Positions 44,511-56,648 of a stretch of 64,000 nt of DNA are shown here, piece after piece (within the stretch, counting starts at the first letter, position 1; every line of letters begins with the position of its first letter). The notes under the pieces were generated by a model that worked only from the letters and a program-made list of their open reading frames with translations, was not told the DNA's origin and searched no databases. Made by a program: the position numbers and the translations under genes. The DNA lies in assembly GCA_018398765.1 (NCBI GenBank), contig JAHBMJ010005923.1:1-64000 (forward strand), given 5' to 3'. Origin of the DNA: Chromera velia. Lineage: Eukaryota; Sar; Chromeraceae.

Positions 44511-46374
44511 AAAAGAAAAACAAAGAGTTTTCAGCATTCTGCGAGTGTATTTTTATGTTTATGAATCATAGTTAGCAAGTGCTAGAAAAAAATGTATTGC
44601 GCCTGAGTGGCGCGTAACCGCGTGGTCGCGTCCGCGCGCGCCCCCCCCAAAAAATATATATAGTCCGCGGCGGCCGCGCGCACTGCCTAGGCCTCACAAA
44701 GCTTTCAAGGGAATTTAAAATCGGATCGGAATTAGATTTTAATGCACGCGCGCGGTAGAATTGAAGGGCTATACAGTATGATCTCTGATTTAACAAAGGT
44801 AAGCTAGTCACACTGTGCTAGTACATATTTCTTTTCACACTGCTTATGAACTGTTTACTGTTCACCGCTCATGTTTGCTCATATTTTCAGATCAGATCGC
44901 TTTTGTCAAAGTTAAGGCTGCTCCACACTTCGCCTTGGAAGCAGACTTTAGGTAGAACCTCAGCCGTCTCTTTTCTATTGAGCATGGGTTTATTTCCCCG
45001 TCTCGTTCTGTCAAGTAGGTTTTGTAGGTAAAATTGGAGAGGGTCGTTATGCTCCTAATCTTTGGTCGATGTCTTATTCTACTACGTACCCCGATATAAA
45101 CTTTCGAGCTCTTGCTTGCCTTGCTGGAGGAACTAGGGCTCTCTTCATCTTCCTTCTAGTGGGTTTGAGGTTCTGTCTTCTCCGAGACATGAGCTATCCA
45201 TGACCCTCGTTACATCATATCAGGCATTGGCCCACCTTTGCCCAGACTCCCATACTTCCTTATCTTCTTGGTATGTATCTGCAGGCAGGATTTGGAACTC
45301 CCACTAGGTTGTTTGACGGAGCCAGATTGGCCTTCATGTGCTCTTCGGTGGGTTTATCTGTTTATCTTCCTCAAAGCTTGCAAGCCGTTCCAACACGTCA
45401 GAACATGATGCACCTTAGACTTTCGCCTAGAACTTCATTCTTTTCTTGCTCTGTAACTATATGCAGGATCTGGGACGCCTTCTTGCCTCTACTGAAGAGC
45501 TGGAGTTGCTTTCACCTTTTTTCTGGTGAGTGTTCATTTCCGTCTCTCTATGTGGGTTAGTGTATGATGCACTGTCGAGCAGATGTTTGTTTGAACCGTC
45601 TTTTTTAGCTTTGTTGCCTCTTGCGGATGTGAATGGATACAGGTTTCGGTGCCTTTGACCATGTTACGGAACAGCATTTAAGGCTTCACATGACAACTGT
45701 CTCTCTAGGTCAGTGGTTTGTTTTCATGGGCTCTGTGTTAGTCGTTCCGTTTTGCACCCATGTTTGTCTATCAAAGTCAGTCATATGCATCTAGTAAGTG
45801 TGGCTTGGAAAGAGAAGAGAGAGAGTGTACGAACCTGGAGAGAGCTAAAAGGAGGAGGGAGGGGGTCATCTGCCCCCGCTTCCCATTTTTCTCCCTTTTA
45901 CTGCTTGTTTATCTTTGTTCAGGTCTTTTTTTTATGTTTGAGGCATCCTGGCCCCTGCCCCAGCACCATCCCCAGCTCTGTCTAGCCCCAACGCATGAGT
46001 CTCCGTAGAACAGAAAGGCGAAGAAACGAAGAGGAGCGGGCAGAATCCGATCAAGGCAGTGAGCAGGCCGGAGTGCTGGGCGGGAGCAACGTCCATCCAT
46101 GGAGGCCGGGGCAAGGATAGAGGTAGGGGCGGTAACCCGCGGTAGCCAGGCCGAAGCTGGGGGCTCGGCGGCGTCATAGAGAGACTCTGAGGTCCGAGCA
46201 ACCATGGAGAGCCGAGAGTGAACTAGAACAAGCAGAGACTTTGCGCCGAGTAAAGGCCGCGACTGCCAGGGTCGGGGCCGGGGCCGGCGGCGCCACAAAG
46301 GGGCAGGGCGGGGCCCAGGGCCGGGGCCGGCGGTATCACAAGTGGGCCGGGGTGGGCGACAAAGGAGCAGAAAA
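44511..46374. other. Gene-free region with GC-rich segments
   Basis: No supported gene. There is a G/C-rich patch at 44610-44690 and another, GGGGCCGGGG-rich, at 46230-46340. Short ORFs at 45273-45560 and 45713-45985 show no domains and may be relics of the broken frame to the left. Confidence 0.5.
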
Positions 46375-46893
46375 TCTGGTGGGAAGCTGGTGGGGGAGAA
46401 TGGTGAGGAGTTGGGACAAAAAAAGTGGACTGGCTTGTGTCTCAAAGGATACCGGTGGCGGCTGCACTGCTCTTTTAGCCTCATTCTACTCTCTTTCCTA
46501 CCCCAAATTTCCGGTAGTGCCATGACCCCCCCCCCTGAGAGTTACCAAAAAAAACAGGCCTGATTCTTCCGGTAAGGGGGGGGGGTCAAAAAAAAATTTT
46601 TTCGGAAAAAAAAAGAAGTGGTCCCAATCGATTACTAATATCAAAAAAACCACTTTTAATTTTTTTCTGACAAAAAAAATCGGTGAACCCCCCCCCTTAC
46701 CGGAAGAATCAGACCAGTTTTTTCCGGTAATAACCAGGAGGGGAGGTCACGGCACTACCGGAAATATGGGGCAGGACAGAGAGTGGAATGAGGCCAAAGG
46801 AGCAGTGTAGCCGCCACCGGCACCCTTCGGGACGCCAGCCAATCTACTTTTCATGTCCCAACTCCTCACCGTTCTCCCCTATCCGCCTCCCAT
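46375..46893. repeat. Foldback (long imperfect inverted repeat)
   Basis: Two arms of roughly 200 bp are inverted copies around a centre near 46637, with an A/T-rich loop (about 46587-46687). Paired landmarks include GAGGAGTTGGGAC at 46407 against GTCCCAACTCCTC at 46856, ACCGGTGGCG at 46451 against CGCCACCGG at 46812, and CTTCCGGTAAGGGG against CCCCTTACCGGAAG flanking the loop. Confidence 0.85.
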
Positions 46894-47351
46894 TCGGGTT
46901 CTCTGTATATATGTGTGAGGGTGTGTGCGTGCACGTATGTATGTCTGTCTGTCTGTGTGTGTGTGTATGTGTATGTATGTGTGTGTGAGGAGACAAATCC
47001 TCAGTGGCTGGTTTCCAGATTGTTTTGAAACCTTTTGAATTTTCTTTTTTTTTTCCTCTCCCTGTTTTTGCTGTTGTCTTTGACTCTTTTCCATGTTTAT
47101 GTCCTTTGAATGTGCGTTTAGGTAAATTCACCTGAGAGAAGCACCATCTCTGAGTACCCATGTAGAAGGTGGGTCCATCGTGCAGCATTTGCGTCAGCGG
47201 CTTGTTCTTGGTCTGCCAGGCTCTCAAAGCTCTGTTTCTTTTCAGCCTTTTCCGTTCCTTTCTATTTTGAGTCTTTCTGCGTCTCTGCGGGCGTGTATCT
47301 TAGTGTGTGTATATGTATGTATGTTGGTGTAGGTGTAGGTATAGGTGTAGA

Positions 47352-47386
<35 letters not shown>

Positions 47387-47395
47387 GTGTGTGTA

Positions 47396-47426
<31 letters not shown>

Positions 47427-47804
47427 ATATATATAAATACGTGAGAAGGGGGGTCCGTGTATGCTGGAAAGCTTTTTCATTTTGGCACTAGCTCTTGCTG
47501 CTTGTGTGTTTGAAACAATGAGCCTGCATGCCCCTATATTCCGGAAAATCAGGACATAATTCATGCATGTAGGTGTGTGTGTATATGTGTGTGTGTATGT
47601 ATCTATGTGTGTGTGTTTGTGCGTTTGTGTATGAGAGAGAGAGAGAGGAAGAGGGAGAGAAAGAGAGAATAACAAAAGTAATGCCAACATGTGGTTCTGC
47701 TTCTGGTGACCAGCATGTCTTCGTGAACGTGTGTTTGTGTGTTTGTGTGTTTGTATGTATATGTGTATGTGTGTGAATATGTATGTATGTGTGTGTGTGT
47801 ATGT

Positions 47805-47840
<36 letters not shown>

Positions 47841-48129
47841 GGGTGTATGTGTGTATGCTCTCCCCCTCTTAGTCTCCTTCCGTCCCAGCGTTTCTCTGCC
47901 TGCTCTTTTCTAGCCGATGTTCCTCTCCTTCCCCCACCACCACCACACACTCTGTCTGTCTGTCTGTCTGTCTGTCTGTGTGTGTGTATGTGTATGTGTG
48001 TGGTGTGTTTACCTGCATAAGTACATATGTGCACGCGTGTAAAGCTCTAATAACTTGGCTGTGAGAAGGCATTTTTAGCTTGCTGCTGCTGAGCTTGGTA
48101 GCAGAGATGAACTGGGTGAAGGCTAGGGT
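46894..48129. repeat. GT-rich microsatellite tract
   Basis: Multiple GTGTAT, TG and TCTG arrays (46910-46990, 47300-47430, 47570-47860, 47950-48000) with unique sequence between. ORFs on both strands are repeat translations. No gene seen. Confidence 0.7.
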
Positions 48130-49455
48130 GAAGGAATCTATATTTTGGAGGGGGTTTTGAGAGTATTGGAAGTAACTGCTGTGAACAAAGAGACTGTAAA
48201 GGCTCTCAATTCGCATCAGTGTTTTTCTGACTCTGACAAAAACAGTCATGAGAATAAAACAGAGAAGAGGAATTCTAGGGATCAGATGGATGGACTTGAT
48301 TTCTCTCCTTTCTTTCGTGCTTTTTATTGACGTGCCAAGAAAGAAACCAAACGGGTGGAGGCAGAGACTCCAGATCGTGTGTGGGCATGGAGGAAGTAGG
48401 TAAGGAGGTTAGAGGCATACGGGATGCATAGGGAAGTGAGGAAGGCTCATTTGTCTGCATTTGCTTCTTCAGATGCAGCAGTAGACGTATGGGATTTGTA
48501 TGAGGACGCACTCGATGGAGATCTGCGTGAGAGCTTTACCCCAACGAAATACCGACGGCAATTCTCGTATAGAGCGAAGGCGATAGAGATGAGTCTCCAG
48601 AACAAAAAACTTGCAAAGAGAGTGGAAAAAGAGGGAGAGAAGGTCTTGAAGGTTTTGAGACAGATGGAGGCAGAGTGGCAAAGAACGTTTGACTTTTTAG
48701 ACCGCTATGAGGAGTTTGAGGAGGAGAAAGAAAAAGATAAATGTGCAGCGATTTATGTGAATGAAGAGAATCACGCGAGGTGTTTTCTTTCTCTGTTGAT
48801 TCTCTGTCTCGAGGCATCTCTTCCGAGTGCGAAGGGATCGTCTCAGCAAGCAAAGTCCAACTCAGCCAGCAAGCGGCTCCTCCCGCAGAGAGTGATTCTA
48901 GAATGGTTCGAGAAGCGAAAGAACCCAAAGCCTCCTGATGTTAAGTCAGGCTCTGGGGCTGATACTAGACAGGGGAAGCAAGAGCGTTTCCCTTCTTTAT
49001 CTGATCTTTCCGTTTTCTCTTTATCTCTGTTTCTCGATGAGCACCTGCAGATCATCCGATGTTTCCCCTATCAGTTGAAGAGACTCACTTCCCACTCAGG
49101 GGGGAAAGAAGAGAAGTAGTGCCAGAGTTCCGATGCTACTGCAAGCTCAGCCTCCACCCATACCCCTGTAGTGCTTCCATGTGAAAGGGGGGGCGGGTAT
49201 TGTAGACAAGCCAACGGGACGGAGTTTGATGGGGAGAGGGAGGGAGAACGGGCAGCCGAGAGGACGTACGTGCCCCTCGCTGCTTGGAAAGATGTAAAGA
49301 AAAGAATTCTTTTCAAGTGTGACCACTGCAAGGCAGAGACAGTTAAGGCGAAGCACTGTAAAGGTTGTAAACTGGCTGTGTACTGTTTAGAATCTCGAGA
49401 GTGTCAAAAAACCCACTACTCTCTAAAAGCGGCCCCTTCCCCCAGTACTACATAG
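48130..49455 (+). pseudogene. MYND zinc-finger protein frame, broken by stops
   Basis: A single frame (starts congruent with 48424) stays open across about 1.3 kb except for TGA at 48328, a TAG near 48397 and TAG at 49117. The longest part, 48424-49119, encodes a charged helical protein. The last part carries CDHCKAETVKAKHCKGC followed by VYCLESRECQKTH, the order of the first six ligands of a MYND finger, a protein-binding zinc module; the final Cys is missing because the frame stops. Some stops could lie in unrecognised introns (a GTAAGG donor follows one), so a live spliced gene is not excluded. Confidence 0.55.
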
Positions 49456-50672
49456 GTAGACGGGAGGGGAGATGAGACAGCAGCCTCCTCTTCCCCGTCT
49501 CCCGCCTCTACCGCCCCCCCTCCACTTACAGAGAAGAAACCCGACCTTTCTGGTGCTGCCCACAAATGCCGTTACCCCCTTCTGCAGGAGCATGTCCTTT
49601 GAATTTTGCTCTCTGACTCGCACACCGTCTGCTATGAAGCGGATAAGGACGGCGTATATATTGATACCGAGGCAGAGGTGCCAGAAGAGGATCTCCCTCA
49701 CCGCTGTCTTCCTGCTTCAGACAGTTAAGCACTTACCCTTTTGGTGCCGCTCGCGGCGCTCCTGTGATAGCATGACTGTGTCATGATCAGGCAGACTACT
49801 GGTATGACTTGGTATAAATTTCTATCTGGGTAAACATCTTTGCAAAACATTAATCACCCCCTCAGGTCCCCCTCTAGGTCTCCCTGTACTAGGTTATGTA
49901 GATTGTATACCACAATGATTATGGTCTAATGACCAGAATCCTAGCTAGAATCATATAGTCTAGAATGATTAATATGAGTTATTGAACATGTATGATGTTT
50001 TAATTATTTTTTAAAATATTTAGAAAAATTCTAGGAAAAATGAAAAGCTAAAAGGCTAGCTCATCATCATAGAGCTTAACGCTAGCTAGCTAAAACGGTT
50101 TTGAGCCGAAGGAATCATGCTAGCGGCATAACATGCACTAGTAGATCATGTGCCTACAGTAATGTGCGCACTCAACATCTGTGCGTACATGGAGGCCGAT
50201 CGGAAGATCCTGCAAGTGATTAAGTGATAAGTGATTTAGTGGTGCCTTTGAGCACTGTCGCCGTTTTGTCTTGTGGAGAACTAACTCGCGGACGGAACCA
50301 ACTCGCGGCATTCCGGTCTTTGGGACCCCGGCATTTCTTGTGATTCGGGCCAGGAGATGCTGATCACTTTTCTGCGCCGGGGTCCGGGTGGCGGCGTCGC
50401 GGCGCATCTGCGCAATACAATTAAGCTCTGAACCATGCAATGAACTCAACCTCGAATACCTTTACTTCGGCAGCGCAACCGAGCCAAGATTGAGTGAGTT
50501 TTCACACACATGCACCCTGCATGACATTCGCTGGAACCGTCTTTCTCCTGTTTGAGGGGATTTCCGGCAGGTTTCTTCCTACAAGTGGTGTGGATTGCAG
50601 GAGACGGCAAAGAAGTCGGCTTTCTGTGGCGTGCCTTTTTTGAGGGCACACGTGGCTTGGTGGCTGTCCAGA
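49456..50672. other. Intergenic spacer
   Basis: No gene recognised. The sequence from 49800 to 50130 is AT-rich. Possible 5' non-coding or upstream exon sequence of the next gene lies between 50440 and 50672, where a TTGCAG acceptor ends at 50600. Confidence 0.55.
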
Positions 50673-52138
50673 ATGTGGGGGCAAGTTGCAGCAGAGAAGT
50701 CCTTTGCTCAGGTCTTTCTCGAACGACTCGGTGTACTCTTTTATATCGTGAAGCCGTTCGATCCAGACACTCCCGTCTCCTCTGGTGAGGAAGCAGAATC
50801 TCCGGATTTCATCCAGCAGGCCATCCCTTTCTTCATCCTTCTCTGTCTTGTTGAAGGAATTGTGGGTGCTGTATGGAGAGGAAAGAGTGTGTATAGATGG
50901 AACGACCTTGTGTGCTCGTACGGACTCGGCCTGCTCCAAACTGTGGTTTCCTTCTTTGTCAAACTGATCCAAGTCCCTCTGTATGTATGGATCTATGAAA
51001 ACATCCGGTTAGTCTCCTTCGACAGGGGGGACGAACAGACGAAGAGTGTGGGAGAGATATGGGGCCTCTGGCTATGGACCATTTTCCTCGTCGACTTCCT
51101 CTATTACTGGTTTCACAGGTTTGTTGAAGGAGGGTGATCCCTTCTCAACTATGCCGTGTCATCCTGTTTTGTCTCCCCCCTTCAAATCTCCCCATTCTGC
51201 ACCCTTCCTCTGCATGCGTCCCCCCTGGCCGTTACCCACCACTTCACTCTGCCTTGTACCCCTGCAACATTTCGGGAACTGCACCCAGGCCCTCAATCAG
51301 TTGGTGCCCCCTCCCATGCACCAATCGGGACCTACAGAGATTCACATAGGTGCCAGCTGAAAGAGTAACTCGAAGGGAAAGAGGAAACCCTGCGACCCTA
51401 TCTTTTTCGCTGTTTGTGCATGGCTTTATGCGTTCTCTTTCGCTCTTTGTGCAATGCTGGCTGCACTGCAGATGTTCTCACGAGTTCCAGGGGATGTGGG
51501 CAGCCCACAGCGTGCACCACTCAGGCGAGACTCTGAATCTCTCCACTGCCCTTAGACAGGGCGCATACCAACCCGTACTAGGCGTACCTTTCGCCCTAGT
51601 TTGTGCACTGCTGGGCATTCCCCCCTCAATGTACTGCATCCACGGGAGTCTGAACACTCTCGTCCAGTTCTGGATCCACACCGAGCTCGTGTGGCGTCTT
51701 CCCTTCGGTCTCGAGTATGTGCTCAACAGTGCAAGCCACCACAGACTGCACCACCACTACCCAGGAAACTGCAATTACGGCGGGTTCCTGATTGTCTTCG
51801 ACCGTGTGTTCGGGACGTTTGTGGCCGAGCTAAAACAGGAAGACGACTATGGGTTGGCAGAACAGATGACGACGTTGAACCCCGTGCTGGTCAACGTGAG
51901 GCAGTTTGAGAAATTCCGAAGACGCGTGAAGGGACGATTCTTTGCTAGAAGAGCCCGTCACCCCTGGCTGTACTTCTCTCTAGGGGATCTGTTCAAACCG
52001 CTCCCCCCCCCTCTTCGGACCCTCCCACTGCGTGTCGGAGGAAAATCTTCGATGGGAGGAGCGGGTTCTTGGACTCAAAAACGGGTCTCCACTCAGCAGA
52101 AGGTTCTGGTGAAGGGCGGAAGACGGAGGAGGAGGTAA
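50673..52138 (+). CDS. AGMO: Alkylglycerol monooxygenase-like membrane di-iron enzyme
   Basis: Two exons join in frame: 50673-51118 and 51472-52138, the split falling inside the first His motif. The protein has the fatty acid hydroxylase/sterol desaturase His boxes: HRCSHE (HX3H), HSVHH and HHRLHH (both HX2HH), which bind two irons. The order and context (LFYIVKPFDP, QAIPFFILL, NLSTALRQ, QFWIHTE, NYGGFLIVFDRVFGTF) match alkylglycerol monooxygenase, which cleaves ether lipids using tetrahydrobiopterin, more closely than sterol desaturases. Several hydrophobic segments suggest an ER membrane protein. The start is uncertain: ATG 50673 is used, but an acceptor at 50600 allows an earlier exon. At the 3' end a GTAAAG donor near 52134 and the open frame 52069-52431, with hydrophobic segments, allow an alternative C-terminus. 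Confidence 0.87.
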
Positions 52139-52574
52139 AGGAGAAGGTGGGAGAAAACGGTGTGAGCGTTCCGACAAGTCAAAGGGGAAAGGGGGGAAAA
52201 TCCTTCACAGTCAAAGTCCTTCAACACACAGCGGCGACTGCGTGTCTCCTGGCGGCACTTGCAGTCCAGTTCTCGATGAAAGGAGCCGATGGTGACTCTA
52301 TAAAAGAAACCGACGTTCAGTCTGGGGGTGTCCTCTTCCCCCCGCTTTCGGTCTCTTTTGTCGCACGCGCTCTTGCCATGAGTGGCGTCATTGTAACGCT
52401 CTTGTACGTGTCAGGCACTTTTCTCGATTGACAGTGGCAAAAGGTCGCTCTCTGCTTTGTGTTTTGACGTTGCTTGCGTGCCTCCCCAATCAAACGGAGA
52501 CAGAGTCTGCCCTCTCCCTCGTTCTTTCTCTCTCTCTTTGTGCGCGGGGGCGGGCGGGCACGCGCGCGCGCGTA

Positions 52575-52628
<54 letters not shown>

Positions 52629-53444
52629 TGTGTGCCCCGTACACTATCTATCTGTACTGTTTGCTCGTCGATGCCGTTTTCGACTTGTTGACTGACATTT
52701 GTTAGCGCAGTTTAGTTCAGTAAGCCTTATCATTCACGCACGAGCTGCATTGGATTGAATCCCGTCCTTGTGTCAGAGTCCACAGTCAGACAGTCTCAGA
52801 CTGGAATTCCGGTCCTTCACACGTCTGCATTCCTCATGCATGCGTGCATTTGCGAATATTCGTGAAGCAGAGTGCTAGGCAGAGTGTCAAATTAATTTCG
52901 ATGTCAAATGCGTCTGTATAGTTTCGTCCACAGCGAATCGTGACTTTCTGACCGTCACTTTCAATCGTCATTGACCCATTGCGTTCATGCATGCAGTAAT
53001 GACTATAGCCTGAGAGTAATGGATGTAAAGGTGTGAAGGTTTGGTATGACGTGCACGCCAGCGTGCACACGTACTGATTGCCGTCGCTTATAGGCCGTTG
53101 CTTGTTAAAAAAATAGATTAAAATAGATATAAATATATTAAAGTATTATAGAGTATATCAAATCACGTTTTTTGTTTCAAATTGTTTAGGAATCCTAAAT
53201 GAAAACATCGTTTGATTAAATCGGCTAGTACATTGGCAGGCGGATTGATTGCTAGCCAGTGCTAGAATGATGAATTGGTTATTCATTCAGTTATCGATCA
53301 ATCAGTCAATCAATCAATTAACCGGTCAATCAATTATTGGAGTACTTAGTACCGGTTAGTCCTCTCTGAGCGTACATGTCTTCCGCAGCTAGCATTCGCG
53401 TGATTATGTCTTGTTTAGGGCTCAAATTAGCGGGACCTAATAGA
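52139..53444. other. Intergenic spacer with microsatellites
   Basis: A (GT)n(GA)n run lies at 52572-52625. AT-rich DNA with several TCAATCAA repeats lies at 53100-53340. Apart from the possible alternative 3' exon of the preceding gene, no coding sequence is supported. Confidence 0.6.
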
Positions 53445-53449
53445 GGGTA

Positions 53450-53762
53450 TGTAGCGTAGTGGCTAGCTATACGTTAGCAGACGAAGGCTCATCGAGACAG
53501 AGACAGTTAGTCAGACGGAAGGTCTGTCATGCTAGGCGTTTGTTGTTATTGGCTCGTTCATTCTGTTTCTGTCAGTCTGACTCTCATGCAACAGAAATAC
53601 GACTGTTGATTCATGTGGCTAAATCGCATGCAATGACGTGCGTGCTTACTTTGATCGCAGCCCCGGAACGACATGCACACACACGGGCCGGTTCCATCAC
53701 AATCGACACGCGAAGGCAGGACGCTCGCTGACGCTCGCACCACGACGGGCATACACGTCATA
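53450..53762 (-). repeat. 3' LTR of the Gag-only element
   Basis: Starts TGTAGCG on the plus strand and ends GTCATA, where the other LTR ends GTCACA, so a terminal C-to-T change has altered the normal CA end. Confidence 0.88.
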
Positions 53763-54405
53763 CATGCCCCTCCCCAGAATGATCGTCCTCGATCATTTCC
53801 TTTCCTTCATGCAAGCATCGTTCATCCTCGATCATGCTTTATTCATTCCTGCCTATACTTGAATGAAATCACATAATGAAATGAGAAGCGAACGGATGCA
53901 CATCGATCCTCGTAAGACTGACATCGCGGAGTCAAGAAATCAATTACATCTGCATGAGGATGAAAAATTTTGTTTCACATCCACACACACGCTTCGATCG
54001 ATCGTCTGGTTCATGAATACATGACATGAAAGCTGTGGTCACAACTGGACCTGCATGAGCTTACTTGCTTTGTGCATGCGCGCATGACTTCTGGTGGCAA
54101 CCATGCCAGTCTCTGTAGGGTCAGACTCGCTCACCCTGTAGCCTCCCTCTCTCCTCTTCCTGGTGGCAATGCATCTGTGCACGCTCATTGCACTATCGAC
54201 ATGAACGACTGATGCTGCTCAATCAATCGTCCACACTTTGAGTACCGCTGTACAAACACACTGCAAGCTGGTCTTTCTGCGTTTCTTTATAGCTGCTGGT
54301 CAGAAGAATTGCCAGCCTTCTCCTTTCTTCTGTCAAACGCAATCTGACACACTCTTGCTTCCTCCCCTTCCCTTTGCTTCACTCAGTGCACAAACTCCAA
54401 CGAGA

Positions 54406-55809
54406 TCAACCTAGGGTGGGGTCTGCCTCCACTTCCCGCAGCTTATGCAGGAGGGCACCATAGGTTGTCTCCTCTGTCTCCTCTTTCTTACTCTCCGTCT
54501 CCTCCTCCTTCTCTGTCTGTCTGGCAGTGAATGCGCTTTCGATTTCTGCGATCTGCTGCTTTGTCAATTCGTCCTCCCTCTCCACTCTTCTAGGGCCTGG
54601 CATACGACTTTTGACTCCTGTCTGGATCGGTCTTTCTGTTTGACGGCGGTTGGAGGAATTGGTGAACTCATCTTCCTCTTCGCCGTCTCTGTCCCGTCCC
54701 TCACTGCACTCACACCTTTCGATGTGATACATGCCTGAGGGGCGGTGCACCCACTCGTCATCAGACCTCTCTCCTGTGGCACGGACCATCTTCGGCTGCC
54801 CCTCTGGCTTCCAGATATCGCTGGTCTCGTCGGCGTTATGACCAAACGACAGGTATTTCAGCCCTCTGCCATCTGCCCTCTCTCTCGGCTTCTGAATGAT
54901 GATGATGTCGCGGTCAGGACAGTCTTTTGCACCATGACCTGCGTGCAATGTCCTGCAAAGGAAACACCCATAGAACTCCCTGAGGATCTCTTTCTCTTTG
55001 TCAGTCAGGGGTGGCAGCTTTCAGATGTTGTGTTCTCTGCTTCTATTCGTTTGCCCCGGTGCACCGATGTCCATGGGTGCTGGACCAGTGGGATCATGTG
55101 TCATATGACCTCCACCAACGGTCACAGGGGGTGCTTGTGTTAAGGGAAGTGTTTTGGGGTGGGTTGCTGCTGCAGCAAACGAAACAGATGGGTGGGAACC
55201 GATCGAGAGTGCTTCAAATGCTGCTCCTACTGCTGCCTCGAGGTTTGCGGGTTTCTTTCTCTTCACCTCCTTCTGGACGTCTTCGGGAAGACCCTTCTCG
55301 TACTGATATACTTTGTCGCTCATACTCATATCAGGGATGAAGAGCATCTTCGAGATAAAGTTGCTCGTGTACGTCTTGAGATCTGTGCCCGACACTCCCA
55401 CACACTTCATCCTGTCCAGTTCATCTCGGTGATCATCATGAGTCCGTCTGTCCTGAAAATATGTCAGCAGGACAGTCTGGAGCTCTAACCACGTCGCAGG
55501 CGTGTGCCCATTCTTTTTTGCGAGCTTCACGGCTTTCACTACATCGCCTTTGAGGTGGCTGTCGGCTACACTGAGCAGCTGCGCATCAGTCATGCCATGG
55601 AAGTCGCCGTACTTCTCGCACACCTGGACCTAATCTTCGAATTCCTCAACTGTTCCAGCATAATCGTAGATTGGTTTGATCGCCTTCGTAAAAGCACTGG
55701 AAGAACTGGAATGCAAGTGGCCGAGGATCGCTCTCAGCTCAGCAATCTCTGCAGCCTGAGCTTGGTACAAGGCTTTCAACTCTTCGAATTCTCTGGTGAA
55801 ACCTTCCAT
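54406..55809 (-). pseudogene. Gag polyprotein with two in-frame stops
   Basis: From an ATG at 55809 one frame of about 468 codons runs to 54406. It is interrupted by TAG just before VQVCEKYGDFHG and by TGA at 55021-55023. The core (TWLELQTVLLTYFQDRRTHDD, LPEDVQKEVKRKKP) is a typical retrotransposon Gag. After the TGA a zinc-knuckle-like CFLCRTLHAGHGAKDC follows, with two more residues between the second Cys and the His than usual. The TAG probably replaces a Trp codon (EDWVQ would be natural). The C-terminal part is acidic, with Glu/Thr runs. Confidence 0.82.
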
Positions 55810-55853
55810 CTTGACAGAGCAAATTTGGTCGCAACGAGGCTCCTGCTATTACG

Positions 55854-56166
55854 TGTAGCGTAGTGGCTAGCTATACGTTAGCAGACGAAGGCTCATCGAG
55901 ATAGAGACAGTTAGTCAGACGGAAGGTCTGTCATGCTAGGCGTTTGTTGTTATTGGCTCGTGCATTCTGTTTCTGTCAGTCTGACTCTCATGCAACAGAA
56001 ATACGACTGTTGATTCATGTGGCTAAATCGCATGCAATGACGCGCGTGCTTACTTTGATCGCGGCCCCGGAACGACATGTACACACACGGGCCGGTTCCA
56101 TCACAATCGACACGCGAAGGCGGGGCGCTCGCTGACGCTCGCACCACGACGGGCATACACGTCACA
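55854..56166 (-). repeat. 5' LTR of the Gag-only element
   Basis: 313 bp, TG and CA ends, next to GGGTA. No clear TGG-type primer site is seen on the minus strand beside it. Confidence 0.88.
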
Positions 56167-56171
56167 GGGTA

Positions 56172-56648
56172 TTTTAATTTAAATTCAATTTATAAAGCTT
56201 AATAAAAGTTTGTATAAATTATCCTAAAATTTATAGGCTAAAAATTATATCATTCAGTGACATTTACAATTAAATTGATATCCGGGGCTCTCTAGGGGGC
56301 TCTATTAGCGGTGGCGACTCCTTGATATAGCGGGAAAGCCCAGTACAGCGGAATCAATCAATCAATCATGCAATGAATCAATCAATTAATCAAGTTGTCT
56401 TCTGTATACAATGTACTAAACATAAAACCTGAGAGTTGAAACCTGATCAAAAATATTTATTGTTATAGTTTTTTTAAGGCAGTGGACCGGCCGCGGAGGG
56501 CACCCAGAACATAAATCCTATCCGTGGTATCCTATCCTAATATAAAAACTAAACCTTAACGATATGACATTGATGTCCAATTGAATGCAACTTGAATTTT
56601 TGAAATTGTGATTGTAACTAATTGTAACGCAGATTGTTATGTATATGG
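56172..56648. other. AT-rich spacer
   Basis: Gene-free, with an ATCAATCA repeat near 56350-56390. It would hold the 3' end of the HNH gene. Confidence 0.55.

Larger units (their letters stand above)
53445..56171 (-). mobile_element. Gag-only LTR retroelement
   Basis: The element spans 53450-56166 with 313-bp direct LTRs and GGGTA duplicated at 53445-53449 and 56167-56171. Only a Gag frame, on the minus strand, lies inside; there is no protease, reverse transcriptase or integrase. This architecture matches the TR-GAG class described in plants, mobilised in trans by full elements. LTRs differ at about eight sites (about 97.5% identity). Confidence 0.87.

Noticed and set aside
47262-48034. ORFs of alternating Val/Cys or His/Thr residues
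   Set aside because: Products of GT/CA microsatellites on both strands.
53290-53340. Short TCAATCAA repeats as a CRISPR or origin
   Set aside because: No spacer structure and a eukaryotic context; an ordinary simple repeat.
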